Shown: positions 1-6,231 of the stretch, one piece after another | Numbering within the stretch: the first letter of the stretch is position 1 | Layout: every line of letters begins with the position of its first letter | NCBI GenBank assembly: GCA_964404765.1 | Contig: CAYOLL010000215.1 | Span: forward strand, 1-9,501 | DNA from: CAYOLL01 sp964404765 [NCBI: uncultured Gemmatimonadota bacterium] | GTDB lineage: Bacteria > 4572-55 | Length of the DNA: 9,501 nucleotides | Direction of reading: 5' to 3' | Position numbers and translations under genes: made by a program | Notes under the pieces: generated by a model | The model's input: only the letters and a program-made list of their open reading frames with translations | The model's database searches: none | Told to the model about the DNA's origin: nothing

Positions 1-20
1 ATTCTTTCAGAATGACAAGG
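1..20. repeat. possible edge of a dispersed intergenic repeat
   Basis: The first 13 bases form a small inverted repeat (ATTCT, 3-base loop, AGAAT). Read on the minus strand, the first 20 bases give CTTGTCATTCTGAAAGAAT. From memory this resembles the intergenic repeat of the general form TGTCATTCTGAACGAAG...AATC found in multiple copies in many environmental bacterial genomes. Only one copy, cut by the window edge, can be seen here, so repetition itself is not shown. Confidence 0.25.
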
Positions 21-77
21 TGCTCTTCCACAAACTTGTTCCATGAGCCAAAATTTAGATATGTCTGGAGGCTTTTT

Positions 78-599
78 TCAGAGGATAAGCACCATTAAGT
101 GGCCGGTTCGAGTTTTGTTCCCACGCAAAACCTGGGCTTGCCCGGCATCGATAAAACCGAGCTTGCTTAATGACGGCACTCGTAAGGGATTACTAGTAAC
201 TCCGACGATTGAACAGCAGTGGAGCTCACGAGCTTTCTGTAGTCGAATCATATCCAGTGAATGGCTCAGGCCTAAACCACGTGCTTCGGGGGAGACAACT
301 GCCCGCCCAAAGACAGCAATTGGCGCAATAGGTTTAGTGCTCGGTTCGGGGTAGTACTCGGAATCATAAACATCTGAAAATTTTGAATGCACGGTTAGAC
401 GGGCGGCGGCTAATAGTGTATTATTCTCATTAAAAATAGCCCAATGTGTCGCAACATCATCATACTCATCTTTCCAGCCTTCATCCAGACTGCCCGGAAA
501 AACAACGCCTTCTGTGGCCCAAGCTGCTACCCGAAGCAAGAAAATTTGCCGCAGTATGGTTGGATCCGTTATCAGTTGTGGTTGTAAGGCTAAATCCAT
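78..599 (-). CDS. GNAT-family N-acetyltransferase
   Basis: A 173-residue protein of GNAT (Gcn5-related acyltransferase) size and fold, expected to move an acetyl or acyl group from a CoA or carrier thioester to an amine; the substrate cannot be read from sequence. The family's acceptor beta-strands are followed by motif A at residues 98-112 (FGRAVVSPEARGLGLS). Its R107-G-L-G110-L-S112 is a good match to the R/Q-x-x-G-x-G/A pyrophosphate-binding turn, except for Ser in the last place. The closing K-L-G-F stretch (residues 146-149) is the usual C-terminal GNAT beta-bulge region. The ATG at 599 is preceded by a G-rich GGGGG four bases upstream, a modest ribosome site. It is the last gene of the minus-strand directon, 36 nt behind rpn, and may be an independent passenger. 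Family assignment is firm; specific function is unknown. Confidence 0.8.
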   Translation of the reverse strand: MDLALQPQLITDPTILRQIFLLRVAAWATEGVVFPGSLDEGWKDEYDDVATHWAIFNENNTLLAAARLTVHSKFSDVYDSEYYPEPSTKPIAPIAVFGRAVVSPEARGLGLSHSLDMIRLQKARELHCCSIVGVTSNPLRVPSLSKLGFIDAGQAQVLRGNKTRTGHLMVLIL

Positions 600-635
600 T
601 TATCCCCCGGATAGTTTAGAAATCTATTTGAACGC

Positions 636-941
636 TCACTTAGGTTTTGACGGACGTTTCTTTTTTATGGCAGTTGCTCTTAATTCGGCAATTTCATGAA
701 CCAGTACTTCCGCCGAGTCAACGATTGCGGCTTGTGTTAGCAAAAACCGCAGGACATGCTCATCTTGGCAGTTAACAACAAACTGCCCGATAATTGGTGG
801 AATATGACTAAAGCGTGTTTTGGTTATATCTTGAATTGATTCACGCAGGATCATAAGCGCACCTTTTTCAATACCTTTTTCAATACCTTTTTCAAAACTA
901 TCGGCAGTTAAAAGATCGTAAATTGAAATGGACTCTTTCAT
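636..941 (-). CDS. putative nested small Rpn protein (RpnS-like antitoxin), internal start within rpn
   Basis: Inside rpn, in the same frame, the ATG at 941 (Met250 of the full protein) is preceded by AAAAAGGAG at 955-947 with a 5-base spacer. That is a near-ideal Shine-Dalgarno and far better than the site of the full-length gene. Translation from it would give a 101-residue protein (starts MKESISIYDLL) made of the variable Rpn C-terminal domain, with the four-residue repeats F/I-E-K-G at its residues 16-27 and a Lys-rich tail. In E. coli, Rpn genes make a toxic long form (RpnL) and a separately translated C-terminal short form (RpnS) that blocks it; the RpnS dimer helix can carry four-residue repeats. 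The arrangement here matches that description point by point. That the short product is made and neutralises the long one is inference. Confidence 0.6.
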   Translation of the reverse strand: MKESISIYDLLTADSFEKGIEKGIEKGALMILRESIQDITKTRFSHIPPIIGQFVVNCQDEHVLRFLLTQAAIVDSAEVLVHEIAELRATAIKKKRPSKPK

Positions 942-1688
942 ATCGTCTCCTTTTTGAAAAAGTGCGGTTTTCAAGGCCGTCATAACCGTTTGTCTGTGCT
1001 CAGGCTCGGTACGGACGACCATATAGCGTAATGTTGTCGCTAAAAACTCAAAACCGCTTCGAGTCTTTGCCAGTGTATGGAGCAAATTGGCAACACTCGG
1101 TAATTGCTCATGGATATTATCGTCAAAAATATGCTTCAACACCCATAAAGCCAGTCGCACACTGGCCATTCCTACCAGATCTGCGTCTCGATAGCTATTT
1201 AAGCTGTGCAGCGTGTACCGAAAATCAGGCACATAGTCTGCCAGTGTATTGGTTGTTTCAAATAACGAATGAAAATTTGTGCGGATAGACCATGCTTCAA
1301 GACCATGATAGAGTACTAATGGAATAATGACCGGTAGTTTTTTTGCCGTCTCCTGCTTTGCGCAATTTTCCCAGATTCTGACCATATAGCGTAATAATTG
1401 AAAAGCTATTAACGGCTCCGGTTGGCTTTTATGCTCCAGTAAAGTATAGACATAAGCCTGCTCACCCGATGTTAATTGCACCCGATAAAGCAAATCAGAG
1501 TAGGAAGCTTTTAAATCCGTGTCTATAAAAGAATCTTTTTGAACATTTAATGTGCTTAAATCCAATTGCCGGACAACCTCTGCCGGCAAGTAATTAGACA
1601 AAAAATCACGCGACTCTTCCTCACGAGAAAAGACTACTTTGAAAAAACGATCATGGGGACTGCTGACTTCTGCCATGAATTTGTCCAT
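636..1688 (-). CDS. rpn: Rpn family recombination-promoting nuclease / putative transposase (YhgA-like)
   Basis: A 350-residue protein of the Rpn/YhgA family (Pfam Transposase_31 type), a PD-(D/E)XK DNA endonuclease family. E. coli members promote RecA-independent recombination, and some act as phage-defence toxins. Visible hallmarks are the N-terminal S-P-H-D-R-F-F-K (about residues 10-17), Asp65 in YSDLLYRV, Glu85-His-Lys87 in LLEHKSQPE (the E-x-K half of the active site), the AFQLLRYM helix, and Tyr127-His-Gly. Length and order are normal and the frame is intact, so it looks active. The start is uncertain: ATG at 1688 shares one base with the upstream stop (TGATG, translational coupling), GTG at 1691 is possible, and ATG at 1676 (MAEVSSPHD) best matches where relatives begin. 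The C-terminal third carries a 3-copy four-residue repeat (265-276) and an internal translation start (see separate entries). It follows the MshEN/GspE-like gene directly. Confidence 0.9.
   Translation of the reverse strand: MDKFMAEVSSPHDRFFKVVFSREEESRDFLSNYLPAEVVRQLDLSTLNVQKDSFIDTDLKASYSDLLYRVQLTSGEQAYVYTLLEHKSQPEPLIAFQLLRYMVRIWENCAKQETAKKLPVIIPLVLYHGLEAWSIRTNFHSLFETTNTLADYVPDFRYTLHSLNSYRDADLVGMASVRLALWVLKHIFDDNIHEQLPSVANLLHTLAKTRSGFEFLATTLRYMVVRTEPEHRQTVMTALKTALFQKGDDMKESISIYDLLTADSFEKGIEKGIEKGALMILRESIQDITKTRFSHIPPIIGQFVVNCQDEHVLRFLLTQAAIVDSAEVLVHEIAELRATAIKKKRPSKPK
861..896 (-). repeat. 12-bp tandem repeat (3 copies) in rpn encoding (F/I)EKG
   Basis: Three head-to-tail 12-base units on the plus strand: ACCTTTTTCAAT at 861 and 873, and ACCTTTTTCAAA at 885 (one mismatch). 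On the coding strand each unit encodes Phe/Ile-Glu-Lys-Gly in frame. Unit length is a multiple of three, so copy-number change by slippage would lengthen or shorten the predicted helix without breaking the frame. The repeat lies within both the full-length Rpn and the predicted nested short product. Confidence 0.9.
947..955 (-). promoter_or_regulatory. strong internal Shine-Dalgarno in rpn
   Basis: The coding strand reads AAAAAGGAG followed by ACGAT and ATG. AAGGAG is complementary to the 3' end of 16S rRNA and is well spaced. The normal starts of rpn, dapF and the MshEN gene lack anything comparable, so this internal site stands out and supports a separate start at 941. Confidence 0.7.
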
Positions 1689-3793
1689 CACGCAACAAAT
1701 AGCTTTAGCGTATCCTTAAGCGGAATTTTGCCAAATTTAAGCTTGTCGATTGCATCAGCCTTGAAATCCCAACCGCCGTATTTTTGGTTACGCGCCACGA
1801 TCTCATTGGGCGATAATTGATGCAATTCTTTAAATCCAACTAACAAATCATAGATATGCGTATAGCCATTAACGCCTGTATTATTGCACTGCTCACAACC
1901 CTCACTTTTCAGATAATCTTTGATGGGAAGGTTGATGCCATATTCTTTGACTTTTTCAGGAATTTGGGCTTCGGCCAAACAATGCGGGCAGGAGGAACGC
2001 ACCCGCCGCTGCGCCATAGCTCCCAAAAACAGGTTGAAGGGCAGCAGGTCTGACACTTCAATCCGAATATGCGTCACAACATCCAGTGCGGTAGGTAAAT
2101 CCATTAATGCGACGACATAGCAAATATTTGCCAGCTTAAAGACAAGCTTTAAATCTAATGGCATCATAATAAAGAGCATATCCGGACAAATATGGTCAAT
2201 TAATTCCATGATGTGCCGCTCATTGACATTACCCTCGATCTCAATCTGCTCAATATCTGGAACAATGCCTCGAATCTTTTTTTCCAGGGTCACAATTCTT
2301 TTTCGACTGGAAAGATCGTTGGCTATCGAATAGGCTGTTGTTGTCTTACCGCTGCCATGAACGCCGGATAATACAAAAAGTCCTTTTGGACGCGATAAAA
2401 TGCGCGATATCTTCTCTACAGCGGATTCGGAAAAGTCCAACTCGTGAACCGCAAAATGCTGCAAACCCAAATCATGGTAATGAACAGTGAGAATATCGCT
2501 ACTCAGTGTTTTAATCAAATACAAATCAGCTTCAATTTCATGGGACTCAACTTCAATCGAGAATTTAGCGCCGGTGATGCGCTCATTTGCATCAAAGCTA
2601 ATGCCGGCCTTGGTTTGGAAAGAGTTAAAAATAGCGCGGCCTTCGTTGATATCAAATGTATCTTCGGCCAATGTCTCGCGGTCGAGCACCCAACGCGCTT
2701 TTACATTGTCCTCCGTTCGGGTTAAGATAATCTGATAGCTGCTTAATTGCATTGCTTTGGCAAAGAAGCTGCGAATTAAACTGTCATCACTTGCGGAAGC
2801 TGTCGGAATTGCGGCGGTAGTCGGCTGCGTTGGTGGATGAACCATTGGTTTCGGCGGCGGCGGTACATCTTCAATGCCCAATGTAATCGGCGGCATTTTA
2901 GTTAGCGTAAAATGGAACTCCTCTTCACGGGGCTGTGTTGTGGCCGGCACAGGAGCCGCGGCTACAGGCGCTGCGTCTGCAATAATTGGCGCCTGAACTT
3001 GCACAGGTCCTAATGATACAACAGATGGTTTTGGTTGAGCCGGGGCAGGTTTAGGCCGCGCGGGCGGCTCAAAAGAGCGGACGATACCCAGATCATCTTC
3101 GATAGCCATTTGATCTAAATAGGTCATGTCGGCTTTACTGGGAGGTTTGGTATGGTCCTCTGTCATTTTATAGACCGGCGCTTCTAAAGGTTGATCCGGC
3201 ACGTACTCTGTCGCAGCCGGCTGGCTTACGACCGGTAATTCGGCCGGAAGGGCAGCAGAGCTTTCTGGAGCAGGGCCGACTTTTACTTTTTCCGATCGTG
3301 GTGCGGTCGGGATTTTATCCGGAGCTGCAGCTTTATCGGGGGTTTTCTCCTGGCTGACCTGAGGTTTATTATAGAAACGATCCAAAGTGTCTAAAATGGC
3401 GTGGGAGTTGGCAATAACCGGCGTTATTTGGCAGGCTGTTAAAAAGCGTACTTCCTGGATTACGTCTTCATCTAACGGGTTTGACATAGCTAACGTAATG
3501 ACGCCGTCTGTTTTGGCCAGCACCAATATTTTCTTAGCGCGGGATTTTTCTTCGGGAATCAATGAAATCACGCTGGGCAATTCTTTACTGCTTTCCAGAT
3601 TGACATACGGATAACCCAGTTGATCACTTAATACCCGATGAATATCATTTTCCTGGACATAGCCCAGTTTAATTAGCATCTCACCAATAGGGACATGCAG
3701 CTTTTTTTGATCCAGTAATGCTTTATAAAGCTGATGTTTATTGATGATGCCTTTTTGTAAAAGCAATTCGCCAAGTTTAAATTTTTGACCCAT
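1688..3793 (-). CDS. MshEN (c-di-GMP-binding) protein with degenerate GspE/PilB-type ATPase domain
   Basis: A 701-residue protein related to type II secretion/type IV pilus assembly ATPases. Residues 6-29 and 35-58 are two copies of the 24-residue MshEN motif (R/K-L-G-x2-L-x3-G-x6-L-x3-L-x2-Q) with the canonical 5-residue spacer, known to bind cyclic di-GMP; the first copy is near perfect, the second has Pro-Ile for Arg-Leu and Ile at one Leu. The GspE_N fold continues to about 143. A Pro/Ala-rich linker fills about 145-335. The ATPase-like part (about 338-655) keeps Walker A (GVHGSGKT, 477-484) and four zinc-type cysteines (602, 605, 633, 636). However, the Asp box reads TLEKK (502-506), the Walker B region CPDMLFIMMPLD (536-547) lacks the Glu, and the His-box position reads ALMDLPTA. 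ATP hydrolysis is therefore doubtful, and a regulatory or scaffold role is inferred. The start is one base after the dapF stop. Confidence 0.85.
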   Translation of the reverse strand: MGQKFKLGELLLQKGIINKHQLYKALLDQKKLHVPIGEMLIKLGYVQENDIHRVLSDQLGYPYVNLESSKELPSVISLIPEEKSRAKKILVLAKTDGVITLAMSNPLDEDVIQEVRFLTACQITPVIANSHAILDTLDRFYNKPQVSQEKTPDKAAAPDKIPTAPRSEKVKVGPAPESSAALPAELPVVSQPAATEYVPDQPLEAPVYKMTEDHTKPPSKADMTYLDQMAIEDDLGIVRSFEPPARPKPAPAQPKPSVVSLGPVQVQAPIIADAAPVAAAPVPATTQPREEEFHFTLTKMPPITLGIEDVPPPPKPMVHPPTQPTTAAIPTASASDDSLIRSFFAKAMQLSSYQIILTRTEDNVKARWVLDRETLAEDTFDINEGRAIFNSFQTKAGISFDANERITGAKFSIEVESHEIEADLYLIKTLSSDILTVHYHDLGLQHFAVHELDFSESAVEKISRILSRPKGLFVLSGVHGSGKTTTAYSIANDLSSRKRIVTLEKKIRGIVPDIEQIEIEGNVNERHIMELIDHICPDMLFIMMPLDLKLVFKLANICYVVALMDLPTALDVVTHIRIEVSDLLPFNLFLGAMAQRRVRSSCPHCLAEAQIPEKVKEYGINLPIKDYLKSEGCEQCNNTGVNGYTHIYDLLVGFKELHQLSPNEIVARNQKYGGWDFKADAIDKLKFGKIPLKDTLKLFVA
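2789..3361 (-). other. Pro/Ala-rich interdomain linker coding region
   Basis: This stretch encodes residues 145-335 of the MshEN/GspE-like protein. It is rich in Pro, Ala, Lys, Gln and Thr with several Pro runs (for example PPPPKP near 311-316), and is probably disordered. One patch near 220-243 (ADMTYLDQMAIEDDLG) is less biased and could be a short binding motif. In GspE and PilB relatives the two domains are usually joined by a much shorter linker. Confidence 0.7.
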
Positions 3794-3794
3794 A

Positions 3795-4685
3795 TCAATT
3801 ATCCGGGTTAAGGGTTAAAGCTGATATATCGATTGACCCGTCAAAAACACATTGAGCGGGACCGATAAGCTTAACTGAGGTATAACGCTGATCTTCTTTG
3901 TCAAATAAAACCGTCAATATATCTGCGCCGCAAGTTTTTAATTTAATCGGCGAGGATGTCTTTAAAACCGCATTGATCAAAATTCCCCCAGCCGTAACGC
4001 CCGTACCACAAGCTAACGTCTCGCCTTCTACGCCCCGCTCATAAGTTCGAATGGCATAAAGGTGTTCGTCTTTATCCAAACAGGTCACAAAGTTGACATT
4101 GCAGCCCATTGGGGCAAACGCCGAATGGTAACGAATCCGGCGTCCTAATGTAAAGACTTGCTCGCTATTGATCTCGCTCAAAAAACAAACCGCATGGGGC
4201 ACACCGGTATTAATATAATGAACAATTGTCCCGCCGCCCAAATTGATGTCGCATTGTAAATCGAACGGCTCGGGCATCGTTAGTGAAATAGTCGATTGCC
4301 GCTTGCAGATCGCAGATTGCATATCTTCAAGCTCTGAATTTTGCAATCCCAACTTACCGTGGATTTCTGCACGATAAAAACCGCTCCGCGCTTCAAACGT
4401 ATGTTGTGCGCCGGCAATTTTTCGGCTAAAGGCAAACCAGGCAATACAGCGTCCACCGTTACCGCACATATCGGCTAAGCTGCCGTCGCTGTTATAGTAG
4501 CGCATGAAATAATCGGCGCGCGCGCTTTTTTCCAGCAGGATCAAGCCGTCAGCCCCGATGCCGTAATGCCGATCACACAACTTTGCGATGCTATCAGGCA
4601 GATAAGCGTCTATGTGCCGGTCGCGGTTGTCGATTACGATAAAATCGTTGCCCGCGCCGTGCATTTTAGTGAAGTAAAGGGTCAT
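3795..4685 (-). CDS. dapF: diaminopimelate epimerase
   Basis: Converts LL-diaminopimelate to meso-diaminopimelate in the cytoplasm, supplying lysine and the peptidoglycan cross-linking residue. The N-terminus MTLYFTKMHGAGNDF is classic DapF. The two catalytic cysteines are Cys74 (MCGNGGRC) and Cys226 (ETLACGTG), each in its signature. GIGADGLILLE (42-52), N159-T-G-V-P-H (substrate contact) and RTYERGVEGET (213-223) are also present. At 296 residues it is longer than the roughly 275 of E. coli. The extra length is a segment of about 18 residues near 112-131, between G-F-Y-R and the M-P-E-P strand, whose DNA has a 7-base periodicity (see repeat entry). All catalytic residues survive, so the enzyme is probably functional. 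It starts 7 nt after the deoB stop with no clear Shine-Dalgarno, which suggests translational coupling. Confidence 0.97.
   Translation of the reverse strand: MTLYFTKMHGAGNDFIVIDNRDRHIDAYLPDSIAKLCDRHYGIGADGLILLEKSARADYFMRYYNSDGSLADMCGNGGRCIAWFAFSRKIAGAQHTFEARSGFYRAEIHGKLGLQNSELEDMQSAICKRQSTISLTMPEPFDLQCDINLGGGTIVHYINTGVPHAVCFLSEINSEQVFTLGRRIRYHSAFAPMGCNVNFVTCLDKDEHLYAIRTYERGVEGETLACGTGVTAGGILINAVLKTSSPIKLKTCGADILTVLFDKEDQRYTSVKLIGPAQCVFDGSIDISALTLNPDN
4293..4319 (-). repeat. heptamer-periodic insertion inside dapF
   Basis: On the coding strand the bases run CAATCTG, CGATCTG, CAAGCGG, CAATCG, a degenerate 7-base periodicity encoding QSAICKRQS. It sits within the stretch (4293-4352) that DapF of E. 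coli lacks. Short AATCTGC-type tracts like this occur as small repeats in several environmental genomes (from memory). The number of units is low, so this could be chance. Confidence 0.4.
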
Positions 4686-4692
4686 ACAAAAA

Positions 4693-5853
4693 TTATTTTA
4701 TTTCCGGCCAAAAGCTAACCCCGCTGCCACGAAACTCCAGGCCAAAAAACTCCCCGGCTGTGGCCCCGGCATCGGCAAAAGTGCTGCGCACACCCAAGTC
4801 AACCGCTTTGCCGCCATAAGCCAGGATCGGCACAAACTCGCGGGTATGATCGCTGCCCGGTGTCGTCGGATCGACACCGTGATCGGCGCTGATCAACAGT
4901 AAATCGCCAGGTCGCAGCCCGCTCAAAATGTCAGGCAAAGCCAGATCAAAATCCATCAGTGCCTGATGGAAACCAACGGGATCGTTGCGATGACCCCACA
5001 ACATGTCAAATTCCACCAGATTCACAAAAATAAGGCCGCTTTCCAATTCCCGCAGACAGCGAACACATTCTTTAATGCCGTCCGCATTATTGGTCGTATG
5101 GGCCGATGCGCATAAGCCGTCATTAGCAAACAAATCGTCTGTTTTGCCAATGCCATACGTGTAAATACCGGCTTTTTTGGCCGCGCTGAGCAGCGTATCG
5201 CCCGGCGGTAGCAACGAAAAATCCCGTCGATTGCTGGTACGTTTAAAGTCTTTGGCCGTTTTGCCGACAAACGGGCGGGCGATGACCCGGCCGACGGCGT
5301 GTTTGCCGGTCAGGATGCGGCGGGCTTTTTGGCAGATTTCATACAGTTCAGGCAGCGGCACAACATCTTCATGCGCGGCAATTTGGAAAACGCTATCGCC
5401 GGATGTGTACAGAATCAAATTGCCCGTACGCAGATGCTCTTCACCCAGACGCTCAATCACTTCTGTGCCGGAGGACGGCTTATTACCCAAAACGCCACGC
5501 CCGACCGCCTGACAAAACGGTTCCAGCACTTCTGCCGGAAAGCCATCCGGATACGTCGGAAAAGCAAAATCCAGCGCCAGGCCGGCCAATTCCCAATGCC
5601 CGGTTGTGCTATCTTTACCGGGAGATTTTTCGGCCATTTTACCATAGGCGGCTATCGGTTGCGCACACGGGAGGACGCCTGGCAGGCGATCAATATTGCC
5701 CAATCCCATTTTTTGCAGATTCGGTAGTTGCAAACCGCCGACTGCCTGACCCACATGGGCTAATGTGTGGCCAAAAACCGTATCGAATTGCGCGGCATCC
5801 GGCGCTGCGCCAATACCGACGCCATCTAAAACAATAATCATGCACCGCTTCAT
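4693..5853 (-). CDS. deoB: phosphopentomutase
   Basis: Interconverts (deoxy)ribose 1-phosphate and (deoxy)ribose 5-phosphate, linking nucleoside phosphorolysis to the pentose phosphate pool or to deoxyribose-phosphate aldolase. It belongs to the alkaline phosphatase superfamily and needs Mn2+. Residues equivalent to the Bacillus enzyme's metal ligands are all present: Asp10 (VLDGVGIG), Asp283 and His288 (EFDMLWGHR), Asp324-His325 (ISADHGVD) and His336 (SDHTRE). The phosphorylated Thr is Thr84 in KDSTTGHWE. The cap-domain segment GNKPSSGTEVIERLGEEH is typical. At 386 residues it is of normal length. The start is well supported: GGAG at 5863-5860 lies 6 nt before the ATG. It is the first gene of the minus-strand directon, with its own promoter just upstream. 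Confidence 0.97.
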   Translation of the reverse strand: MKRCMIIVLDGVGIGAAPDAAQFDTVFGHTLAHVGQAVGGLQLPNLQKMGLGNIDRLPGVLPCAQPIAAYGKMAEKSPGKDSTTGHWELAGLALDFAFPTYPDGFPAEVLEPFCQAVGRGVLGNKPSSGTEVIERLGEEHLRTGNLILYTSGDSVFQIAAHEDVVPLPELYEICQKARRILTGKHAVGRVIARPFVGKTAKDFKRTSNRRDFSLLPPGDTLLSAAKKAGIYTYGIGKTDDLFANDGLCASAHTTNNADGIKECVRCLRELESGLIFVNLVEFDMLWGHRNDPVGFHQALMDFDLALPDILSGLRPGDLLLISADHGVDPTTPGSDHTREFVPILAYGGKAVDLGVRSTFADAGATAGEFFGLEFRGSGVSFWPEIK

Positions 5854-5859
5854 AGTTTA

Positions 5860-5863
5860 CTCC
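5860..5863 (-). promoter_or_regulatory. Shine-Dalgarno of deoB
   Basis: The coding strand reads GGAG, then TAAACT, then ATG: a good ribosome site with a 6-base spacer. It fixes the deoB start. Confidence 0.75.
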
Positions 5864-5888
5864 ATATTTTTGCAAAAACCAAGTGGTG

Positions 5889-5917
5889 AAGATAATCTGG
5901 AAAACAAAACCTGTCAA
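5889..5917 (-). promoter_or_regulatory. sigma70-type promoter for the deoB directon
   Basis: On the minus strand, TTGACA (5917-5912, 6/6) is followed by exactly 17 bases and then TATCTT (5894-5889, 4/6 to TATAAT). Transcription would start near 5883, giving a leader of about 30 nt with the deoB ribosome site in it. No operator is recognised. Confidence 0.6.
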
Positions 5918-5986
5918 TAGCCTTTTTCGATTTATCCATCATGGGCGGCTGTTGGCGATATTTTTGGGATATGTCAAATAAAGTCA

Positions 5987-6015
5987 TTGACGCTTTCATG
6001 TACAATTGTTAGAAT
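5987..6015 (+). promoter_or_regulatory. sigma70-type promoter for the plus-strand genes
   Basis: TTGACG (5987-5992, 5/6) and TAGAAT (6010-6015, 5/6) are separated by 17 bases. Transcription would begin near 6022. It faces away from the deoB promoter and leaves an unusually long untranslated leader before the start at 6232. Confidence 0.6.
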
Positions 6016-6218
6016 ATAGCGCTTTTGCATTCACTTTATTAATTAAGGATTATTATTTATAGCAGGAAAGACCCTTCGGATTTTCTTTAGGGTAGCCCAT
6101 AAGTTGGAAATTATTTTATTAAGCTCACGGACTTTTACGCAATTGGACCTGTAAACCCAAAGTGTCTGGAAATGCAACTTATTACCCTAAAACAGTATGC
6201 ACTGTTTTGCACATTAAA

Positions 6219-6224
6219 GAAAGG
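6219..6224 (+). promoter_or_regulatory. Shine-Dalgarno that decides the start at 6232
   Basis: GAAAGG ends 7 bases before the ATG at 6232. The upstream in-frame ATGs are less likely: 6226 is only 1 base from this site and 6172 has only a weak GGAA next to it. The 6232 start also places the signal peptide exactly at the N-terminus. Confidence 0.65.
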
Positions 6225-6231
6225 CATGTTG

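Larger units (their letters stand above)
5854..6231. other. divergent intergenic region between deoB and the outer-membrane protein gene
   Basis: This 378-base stretch has no gene of its own. It holds one sigma70-type promoter for each direction, about 70 bases apart, the deoB ribosome site at one end, and a leader of about 210 nt before the plus-strand gene. The leader contains a small possible hairpin, ACCCT at 6070-6074 pairing with AGGGT at 6089-6093. I recognise no riboswitch or known regulatory RNA in it. Confidence 0.6.

Noticed and set aside
50-77. Possible terminator, AGCC pairing with GGCT followed by a T run on the plus strand
   Set aside because: The stem is only 4-5 bp with a loop of about 20 bases, too weak to call. 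The T run faces the wrong way for the minus-strand genes.
636-1688. Calling the rpn gene an insertion sequence because the family is also named putative transposase
   Set aside because: No terminal inverted repeats or target duplications are seen, and Rpn proteins are nucleases not known to move as IS elements.
1856-2725. Several plus-strand open frames opposite the MshEN/GspE-like gene
   Set aside because: They lie antisense to a domain-bearing gene, overlap one another in different frames and show no family features.
1688-3793. Naming the 701-residue protein GspE, PilB or MshE
   Set aside because: Key ATPase boxes are missing, the linker is very long, and no secretion or pilus partner genes are nearby, so a working motor cannot be claimed.
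5299-5837. Two long plus-strand open frames (142 and 144 codons) opposite deoB
   Set aside because: They are antisense to a fully convincing phosphopentomutase, rich in Arg, Pro and His as GC-rich shadow frames are, and have no ribosome site or recognisable domain.
6172-6231. Upstream ATG extending the outer-membrane protein by 20 residues
   Set aside because: It would bury the signal peptide, and the GAAAGG site is spaced for the ATG at 6232.
6020-6231. Riboswitch (including a c-di-GMP type) in the leader of the outer-membrane protein gene
   Set aside because: No conserved riboswitch core could be matched. Only a 5-bp hairpin is visible.
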